From Paenibacillus sp. L3-i20 (GTDB taxonomy: Bacteria; Bacillota; Bacilli; Paenibacillales; Paenibacillaceae): a stretch of 64,000 nucleotides of DNA. The stretch's first letter is position 1, and every line of letters begins with the position of its first letter. Positions 59,118 through 64,000 of this stretch are shown here, piece by piece. The stretch is from assembly GCF_022180385.2 (NCBI RefSeq), contig NZ_BQME02000002.1, forward strand, positions 558,001-622,000. The letters are read 5' to 3'. A program made the position numbers and the translations under genes. A model generated the notes under the pieces. The model made no database searches and was not told the DNA's origin. It worked only from the letters and a program-made list of their open reading frames with translations.

Positions 59118-59912
59118 GTGCTAATGGTTAGTGATATTGCAGATAAACTAGAATTATCAGAAATAACTTTTCAGACAGATCGAATGACAGCGATAGAGCA
59201 GTTAGTTGGTAATCCGCATGGGATAGAAATTGTAAAATTTGGGCGTGCTGTTGCCTTCTATAGCCGAATGATGCCATGGCCGGTATTTAACAATGTGAAA
59301 GGCTGGCTTGAAGCTAAGTATGTCGATGATATTATTACATTTTATGAAGAAAGAAAAAGAAGTTTCGAGTTTCAGATTACCCCGTTTTACACAAAGCCAG
59401 ATGTAATGAGTAAGCTAGCTCGTAGCGGTTATCATCAATCAGGATTTCACTCGACGATGTATACTGAAGCAGTTGAAACGACGGAAGCGCTTGAATCCGA
59501 TCTTCACATTCGCGAACTACGTGAAGATGAGTTTATGGATTACGCTGCGATTCATTGTATTGGAAATGGATTGTCGCAAGATTCCATTACGTATGTCGCA
59601 GCAAATAATCAAATTATGTTTAATCGCCCAGGTTGGAAATATTTCATTGCATTTATTGGAGATCAGCCCGCGGCAACTGCCGTCATGTATGTAAAAGATA
59701 GAATTGCATCATTCACTTTCGCGGCTACTTTACCTCAATTTAGAAATTTAGGACTTCATTCAGGATTGCTTCGCAGACGAATTCATGCTGCTTATATGGA
59801 AGGTTGCCAGCTTGTTGTTGCACAGTGCGCATACCGCTCCATCAGTCAATCTAATATGGAACGTGCGGGTATGAGGATAGGTTATACAAGAGCGACATGG
59901 ACTAAGTTGTAA
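59118..59912 (+). CDS. GNAT-family N-acetyltransferase (264 aa)
   Basis: GTG 59118 with AAGGAG about 12 bases upstream is taken as start; ATG 59124 is close. The C-terminal half is the GNAT domain (about 135-264): IASFTFAATLPQFRNLGLHS carries the acetyl-CoA pyrophosphate loop in weakened form (QFRNLGLHSGL in place of RxxGxG/A), followed by the SISQSNMERAGM helix that ends many acetyltransferases. The N-terminal half (1-130) is another alpha/beta segment typical of two-domain GNATs. Substrate unknown. Single gene. Confidence 0.75.
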   Translation: MLMVSDIADKLELSEITFQTDRMTAIEQLVGNPHGIEIVKFGRAVAFYSRMMPWPVFNNVKGWLEAKYVDDIITFYEERKRSFEFQITPFYTKPDVMSKLARSGYHQSGFHSTMYTEAVETTEALESDLHIRELREDEFMDYAAIHCIGNGLSQDSITYVAANNQIMFNRPGWKYFIAFIGDQPAATAVMYVKDRIASFTFAATLPQFRNLGLHSGLLRRRIHAAYMEGCQLVVAQCAYRSISQSNMERAGMRIGYTRATWTKL

Positions 59913-60160
59913 TACATTAACATAATATTACTTGCAACCAATTGATTATAGGGGTGGATACATTATTTCCACGACGCCATCTCCTATTGTAACTCGATTC
60001 GCAGCTGCTTTTCTGAGGGCTTACATCATTCCTTCCTGTTCTTGCTATGATGACATTCAACAATGAAGAGCCTCGGAAAAGTTCGCAATTTTCATCAAAA
60101 ATGGGCAGAGATCAAGTGATATGATTATTGTTGCACATTAATAATTAGCGAGGTTGAGAA

Positions 60161-61009
60161 ATGACTATATCGAACGAAGTGAAAAAATGGATAGAAGAAC
60201 TAGTTCCAACCATTAGATCTCTATTAACTGGCAAATATGCAATCGCTTTGGGAGGCTCACATGCAAAAGGTTACTCGGATATCCACTCTGATTTGGATTT
60301 CTATGTGTATACTGAGGGAGTCGTACCTGTTGAAGAACGAAGAGAGCTTATAGCGGGTATTGCGGATCAGGATCAAGACTGTTATCTGAATGAAACGATT
60401 GACGGAGAAATATGGGGTGGAAGTGCGGATTTCTATTATAAGGGAGTAAAGATAGAAACGAGCATTAAATCATATTCTTTATATGAAAAGTCGATTCAAG
60501 ATTGTTTAGAAGGTGTTATTTTTACTGAGCCAACATTCTGGACGCTGAGCGGTTATTACAATTATATTTGTTTGTCCGAAGTAAGCTTTATCGAACCTCT
60601 GGATGATCGTTACGGTATTATTGCGGATTGGAAGAATCTTGTAGCCAACTATTCTCCTAAGCTTAAAAAGGCGATTTTAGAGTCGAATAAGTGGAGGGCA
60701 ACATTTTGGCTCGATAACTTCCATTACTTAAGTGCGATCAAACGTTGTGATACCATCTATACTTCTGGCATAGCACAACAAACATTACATACACAATTTC
60801 AAATGTTATTTGCTCTCAATGAAACGTATTTTGGTGGCGACAAGAAAATAGAGAAGCAGTTAAAGGGATTGTCATTTTGTCCGCAGATTCTGCTTGATAA
60901 CTTAGATTTTCTATTGGGCGCACATCGCGATGTAGAATTATTAAACAAACAAAGAAGTTTACTTAAACAAATTGGGGAATCGATTATTCAGAAAGCCAAC
61001 AATGTGTGA
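60161..61009 (+). CDS. nucleotidyltransferase-domain protein (282 aa)
   Basis: The motif ALGGSHAKGYSDIHSDLDFYVY (near 30-50) gives G-S-x-A-x-G and D-x-D of the polymerase-beta nucleotidyltransferase fold, the layout of aminoglycoside or lincosamide adenylyltransferase-like proteins. A third acidic residue is likely in VKIETSIKSY. The C-terminal half is helical. It begins after GAGGTTG. It is followed 26 bases later by a DUF5680 gene on the same strand, so they may share a transcript. Substrate unknown. Confidence 0.8.
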   Translation: MTISNEVKKWIEELVPTIRSLLTGKYAIALGGSHAKGYSDIHSDLDFYVYTEGVVPVEERRELIAGIADQDQDCYLNETIDGEIWGGSADFYYKGVKIETSIKSYSLYEKSIQDCLEGVIFTEPTFWTLSGYYNYICLSEVSFIEPLDDRYGIIADWKNLVANYSPKLKKAILESNKWRATFWLDNFHYLSAIKRCDTIYTSGIAQQTLHTQFQMLFALNETYFGGDKKIEKQLKGLSFCPQILLDNLDFLLGAHRDVELLNKQRSLLKQIGESIIQKANNV

Positions 61010-61035
61010 TAGGAAGGAAGCGGGTGACTTTTTAA

Positions 61036-61497
61036 ATGGCAGAAAATGAAACGGATCTAGCGGTGTTTATAGTTGAAGCGAAACGTGCTGCGTATGCATC
61101 GGGCAATGGAGGGGAGACAAAACCTACACGACCGGGAGCTAAGGATATACCGTACAAGCAAGGTCAGTTTACCTATTTAGACAGTTATTATGGTGAAATA
61201 CATTTTTCCGGGCAAGAAGTTGTTTTGCAGGATGAGGTAGCAATTTGGTCGATGAACTATTTTGGTTATACCATTGATCCTGTTGAGGGATTCCCAGTAT
61301 TTCTGAATGAATGCTTGATGGAAGTTAATATAGACGCACCTTTCAGAGGAGCTTCCTATAAACAGAAGGAAGATTTTGAGTATGTCTGTCAGTGGGAAGG
61401 CGATCTTTACCGCTTCAGTGGTAAAGAGAAGATTTTGTACAAAGGGAAAGAAATTTTCATATTGGACTTTCATGGGGGCGTCATCCAATATTGCTAA
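61036..61497 (+). CDS. DUF5680 family protein (153 aa)
   Basis: The pattern FIVEAKRAAYASGNGGETKP, then FTYLDSYYGEIHFSGQEVV and AIWSMNYFGY, is that of DUF5680, small soluble proteins often attached to or near transcriptional regulators and metabolite-modifying enzymes in Firmicutes. The C-terminal segment with YKQKEDFEYVCQWEGDLYRF is conserved. Function unknown. It lies between the nucleotidyltransferase and a membrane protein gene, all in the same direction with short gaps, suggesting one transcript. Confidence 0.8.
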   Translation: MAENETDLAVFIVEAKRAAYASGNGGETKPTRPGAKDIPYKQGQFTYLDSYYGEIHFSGQEVVLQDEVAIWSMNYFGYTIDPVEGFPVFLNECLMEVNIDAPFRGASYKQKEDFEYVCQWEGDLYRFSGKEKILYKGKEIFILDFHGGVIQYC

Positions 61498-61537
61498 GAA
61501 AGTAAATTATATTTTAATAAAGAAAGAGGATTCATTC

Positions 61538-62167
61538 ATGTCAAATATAGTGGCTAATAAAGAAGTAGATAACACAGAAGAAGTTCATACTAGCATTGTG
61601 AAATTTACTACTACTATGGCTACCCTGTTTATTATTGCAATTATGCTTATCCCAGCTTTCGTAGAACCAGATTTTTCATTTCGCAAATTTCATGTTGGAT
61701 TTGCAGATATATCTATAGGGGCATTTGTATTATTGGTTGGAGGTGCGTTTAGTTTTTCTGGTGATATGGATAGACGTAACATAGTGACAGCATGGCTGCT
61801 TGTTGCACCGATTATTGCTATTCAAGTTATTAGCGGACAAACATTTAACGTATTTGATGCAAAGCTTTTTGCATTGATGCTGGCATCGATTGCAGCTATT
61901 ATTGGTATTGTTGGTCTACTATATATGCGTAAACAATTAAGGAAGTCAGAACAAGTTGATGAATGGCGGAAATACTTGTCTATTAGTAAACTGGTCGTTC
62001 CATTGATCACATCTGCCTACTTCGTTATTTATATCTTTATAGCTGTCATTGAAGAAACATTGTTATTCGATTACCAAATGTTATATCCGATATTGTTATG
62101 GTTTCTACTTCTTAACAGCGGGTTAATGCTACTAACATTCGGAGAGAAAAAGAATCAAGCTGCTTAA
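61538..62167 (+). CDS. hypothetical polytopic membrane protein (209 aa)
   Basis: ATG 61538 follows AGAGGA by 7 bases; the open frame further upstream overlaps the DUF5680 gene. Five to six hydrophobic segments: TMATLFIIAIMLIPAFVEPD, then a helix near 55-75, VTAWLLVAPIIAIQVISGQ, FALMLASIAAIIGIVGLLYM, and two at the end. Charged linker KQLRKSEQVDEWRKYL between helices 4 and 5. I recognise no family. It ends the short same-strand group and is followed by a terminator. Confidence 0.65.
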   Translation: MSNIVANKEVDNTEEVHTSIVKFTTTMATLFIIAIMLIPAFVEPDFSFRKFHVGFADISIGAFVLLVGGAFSFSGDMDRRNIVTAWLLVAPIIAIQVISGQTFNVFDAKLFALMLASIAAIIGIVGLLYMRKQLRKSEQVDEWRKYLSISKLVVPLITSAYFVIYIFIAVIEETLLFDYQMLYPILLWFLLLNSGLMLLTFGEKKNQAA

Positions 62168-62181
62168 AAAACGATATAGAA

Positions 62182-62232
62182 AGGAGCATCTTAACTCGAA
62201 TGATTTCCATTCGGCGAAGGATGCTTCTATTT
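62182..62232 (+). terminator. intrinsic terminator after the membrane protein gene
   Basis: GGAGCATC pairs with GATGCTTC and an inner CGAATG/CATTCG; TCTATTTG follows. It shows the long open frame starting at 62200 is not coding at its 5' end. Confidence 0.65.
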
Positions 62233-62301
62233 GTATTGCGCAGATGTTATCGTCTATGTCAAAATGTAGGTAGTCAATTTAATAAGAATAGAGGTAAGCC
62301 G

Positions 62302-63045
62302 TTGAAATTCAGACCATGTATCGATCTTCATGACGGGAAAGTAAAACAAATCGTTGGAGAAACACTAAATGACGCAATTATTGAAAATTTTGTTTCTACC
62401 TATGATTCAGCTTATTATGCTGAATTGTTCCAGAGAGATGGGCTAACAGGCGGTCATGTCATTATGCTCGGGTCTGGTAATGAAGATGCGGCATTACTTG
62501 CATTGTCACACTATCCGAATGGTCTCCAACTAGGTGGAGGGATTACGGCGGATAATGCAGCCTATTATTTGAAGCATGGCGCTTCGCATGTTATTGTAAC
62601 GTCTTATATATTCAGGGATGGTCGATTAAATGAAGAAAACCTATCTAACATTGTGAACGAAGTAGGCAAGGATCGACTCGTTATTGATTTAAGCTGCAAG
62701 GAGAAAGATGGGAAATGGTTCGTTGTCACCAATCAATGGAAGCAATTTAGCGAATTCGAAGTAAATGAAGCAAACATTCGTTATCTCGAAAGTTATTGTG
62801 ATGAGTTTCTTGTACATGCGGTAGATGTAGAAGGGAAACAAAGCGGCGTTCAGCAAAGTCTAGTTCGTGATTTAGCCAAGTGGACCAACATTCCGACTAC
62901 TTATGCTGGTGGGGCGAGATCGCTAGAAGATATGGAATTATTCCGTACACTGTCTAACGGCAAACTTGATCTAACCATTGGCAGTGCACTCGATATATTT
63001 GGCGGAAATCTCTCTTACACTGATGTTGTGAAATATAGTAAATAA
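62302..63045 (+). CDS. hisA: HisA-family isomerase, eukaryote-like type (247 aa)
   Basis: A TTG start at 62302 (MKFRPCIDLHDGKVKQIVGE) is chosen because GAGGT lies 7 bases upstream and the protein then begins at the first beta strand. The pattern FRPCIDLHDGKVKQIVG, HVIMLGSGNEDAA, LQLGGGIT and TYAGGARSLED is that of phosphoribosylformimino-5-aminoimidazole carboxamide ribotide isomerase of the type found in fungi and plants (HIS6), where Gly-Gly-Gly-Ile and the catalytic Asp of IDLHDG are kept. Other his genes are absent, so a role in histidine synthesis is not proven here. Confidence 0.8.
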   Translation: MKFRPCIDLHDGKVKQIVGETLNDAIIENFVSTYDSAYYAELFQRDGLTGGHVIMLGSGNEDAALLALSHYPNGLQLGGGITADNAAYYLKHGASHVIVTSYIFRDGRLNEENLSNIVNEVGKDRLVIDLSCKEKDGKWFVVTNQWKQFSEFEVNEANIRYLESYCDEFLVHAVDVEGKQSGVQQSLVRDLAKWTNIPTTYAGGARSLEDMELFRTLSNGKLDLTIGSALDIFGGNLSYTDVVKYSK

Positions 63046-63100
63046 ATCGATGTAATCAGTCTAGTCAATTCTAAAACCATAAGATGAAGGTGGGAACTCC

Positions 63101-63895
63101 ATGCTTGGATTGGCGATGGAAGTAGCTATTGCGGCTGCTTATGAGGCGGGAAGATTAACGAAAGAGAAATTCGGAAATTTAACGCATGTCGAGGAAAAAG
63201 ATGATCATGGTGATATGGTGACTGAAGCCGATCACCTAGCTGAAGCAATTATTTTGGCGAAGATTAGAAACGTATTTCCAGAACATCGCATTCGATCTGA
63301 AGAATTTGGAGAGAATGAAAATCAAAGCGAATGGTTATGGCTGGTTGATCCTTTAGATGGTACAAATAATTTTGCGATAGGTTTGCCGCTGTTTGGTATA
63401 TCGATTACACTGATGCATCATCTCGTCCCAGTACTTGCGGTCATTTATGAACCGATAACTGATCGACTGTACACAGCGACTTCGGGTGGCGGTGTTACAT
63501 GTAATCAACGTCCGATAACGATGGAACCTGGTGGCGCCTTTACAAAAGCAAGAGTGGGCTGGATACAAGGTCATGCTGTTCAGAATGAGGAAATAGCGGT
63601 TAGGCTGCGGCATCATATTGATGTGAACACAAGAAGAATGATGCGATTATGGGCACCAACGTTGCAATGGACGATGCTTGCTAGAGGAGATCTCGATGGT
63701 ATTATCGTCTACAATTCAGAAGGTGAAGATTTGTATTCAGGACTTCTCATGGCTCAGGAAGCGGGAGGATCTGTTATCGATTTTAATGGAAACCCGTTTA
63801 CTGTTGCAAGAAAGCAGCCTTATTTAATTGCATGTCATCCAAGGCATCAAGCATATTTTCTTGACATGGTACATCAAGTGATGCGCAAGTTGTAG
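63101..63895 (+). CDS. inositol monophosphatase-family protein (264 aa)
   Basis: The Mg-dependent phosphatase fold shows DMVTEADHLAE near 33-43, the Glu pair of IRSEEFGE near 66-73, the signature WLVDPLDGTNNFAIGLP near 83-100 and LWAPTLQWTMLARGDLDGII with EGEDLYSGLLMAQEAGG (third metal Asp) near the end. In Bacilli such proteins hydrolyse inositol monophosphate, 3'-phosphoadenosine or histidinol phosphate. It lies 55 bases after the HisA-type gene on the same strand; a histidinol-phosphatase role is therefore possible, but is inference. Confidence 0.85.
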   Translation: MLGLAMEVAIAAAYEAGRLTKEKFGNLTHVEEKDDHGDMVTEADHLAEAIILAKIRNVFPEHRIRSEEFGENENQSEWLWLVDPLDGTNNFAIGLPLFGISITLMHHLVPVLAVIYEPITDRLYTATSGGGVTCNQRPITMEPGGAFTKARVGWIQGHAVQNEEIAVRLRHHIDVNTRRMMRLWAPTLQWTMLARGDLDGIIVYNSEGEDLYSGLLMAQEAGGSVIDFNGNPFTVARKQPYLIACHPRHQAYFLDMVHQVMRKL

Positions 63896-63930
63896 TGTAC
63901 TATTTTCGAAGATAGAAGGGATATATAGTT

Positions 63931-64000
63931 ATGGAGCTGTTGAAAGAAATATACGAACGAGATCTCCATCTAAGCGAACGCGACAGCAGCTCTCGCAGGC
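63931..64000 (+). CDS. 5' end of a further gene, possibly NUDIX hydrolase (cut by window edge)
   Basis: ATG 63931 with GAAGGG about 11 bases upstream opens MELLKEIYERDLHLSERDSS and runs out of the window after 23 codons. The opening resembles the N-terminal leader of some Bacilli NUDIX hydrolases, but the NUDIX box would lie beyond the end, so the family is a guess. Confidence 0.5.
   Translation, partial: MELLKEIYERDLHLSERDSSSRR

Noticed and set aside
62200..62301. 34-residue Arg-rich extension of the HisA-type protein
   Set aside because: It runs through a terminator hairpin and precedes the conserved first strand; TTG 62302 with GAGGT is better.
1..64000. tRNA or rRNA genes
   Set aside because: No TTCGANTC-type T-loop with flanking stems or rRNA-like block was noticed by eye; a covariance search would be needed for certainty.

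Overview
The window looks like chromosome of a spore-forming, low-GC Gram-positive bacterium, most likely Paenibacillus or a close relative. The evidence is AT-rich coding sequence with strong GGAGG ribosome sites and frequent TTG/GTG starts, a T-box leader, a cobalamin riboswitch, sigma-K-like promoters, and Bacilli families (HelD, DUF1294, DUF3900, DUF3817, IS1182-type transposase debris). No tRNA, rRNA or CRISPR array was seen.

Region 1 (1-13.3 kb) is accessory sequence. It holds intact single genes: a small secreted protein, a DUF4037 protein, a P-loop kinase-like protein, a metallo-beta-lactamase-fold protein, a pentapeptide-repeat protein, a DMT exporter with a divergent LysR regulator, an aldo/keto reductase and a DUF3841 protein. 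These lie among wreckage: two IS1182-type 5' pieces sharing the same terminal repeat, a separate IS1182 3' piece, a Tn554-type tnpC piece, another DDE transposase piece, and remnants of an ECF sigma factor, a LuxR-type HTH, an RHS YD-repeat and a DUF1904 protein. A degenerate repeat with core TAAaCTAACGGGCAG recurs between genes in the first 6.3 kb.

Region 2 (13.3-23.2 kb) has a response regulator, an intramembrane-type histidine kinase, an ABC ATPase, a large FtsX-type permease and a small sigma-region-2-like protein, probably an envelope-stress or peptide-detoxification module. Its ABC promoter carries AGTCA repeats phased at exactly 11 bp. A tandem duplication of a secreted serine hydrolase follows (one copy decayed by deletions), then a DUF418 membrane protein behind palindromic operators.

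Region 3 (23.3-36.2 kb) starts with a T-box leader (predicted specifier CGG, Arg) controlling a divergent arginyl-tRNA synthetase. A cobalamin riboswitch then heads a corrinoid uptake, salvage and remodelling cluster: btuF-btuC-btuD-cobT-cobU-cbiB-cobS, then cobD-cobQ-cbiZ. It imports corrinoids, activates or remodels cobinamide and attaches the lower ligand; no corrin-ring synthesis genes are present here.

Region 4 (36.4-47 kb) is mostly core-like: a secreted copper-amine-oxidase-N/PKD protein, a phosphodiester glycosidase, HrpB helicase, DUF1294, HelD, DUF3900 and a CBS/CorC-type transporter.

Region 5 (47-55.3 kb) contains three tandem 101-residue paralogs, each with a conserved TTG start and a sigma-K-like promoter (probable late mother-cell spore-surface proteins), a DUF11-type protein ending in a related helical module, a TetR/MMPL divergent pair, an APH-family kinase and a broken membrane protein gene.

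Region 6 (55.3-64 kb) has DedA, a second sigma-region-2-like small protein, a serine hydrolase, a metallo-hydrolase with a consensus promoter, GNAT and nucleotidyltransferase enzymes, a DUF5680 protein, a HisA-family isomerase, an inositol-monophosphatase-family enzyme and the start of a further gene cut by the window edge.
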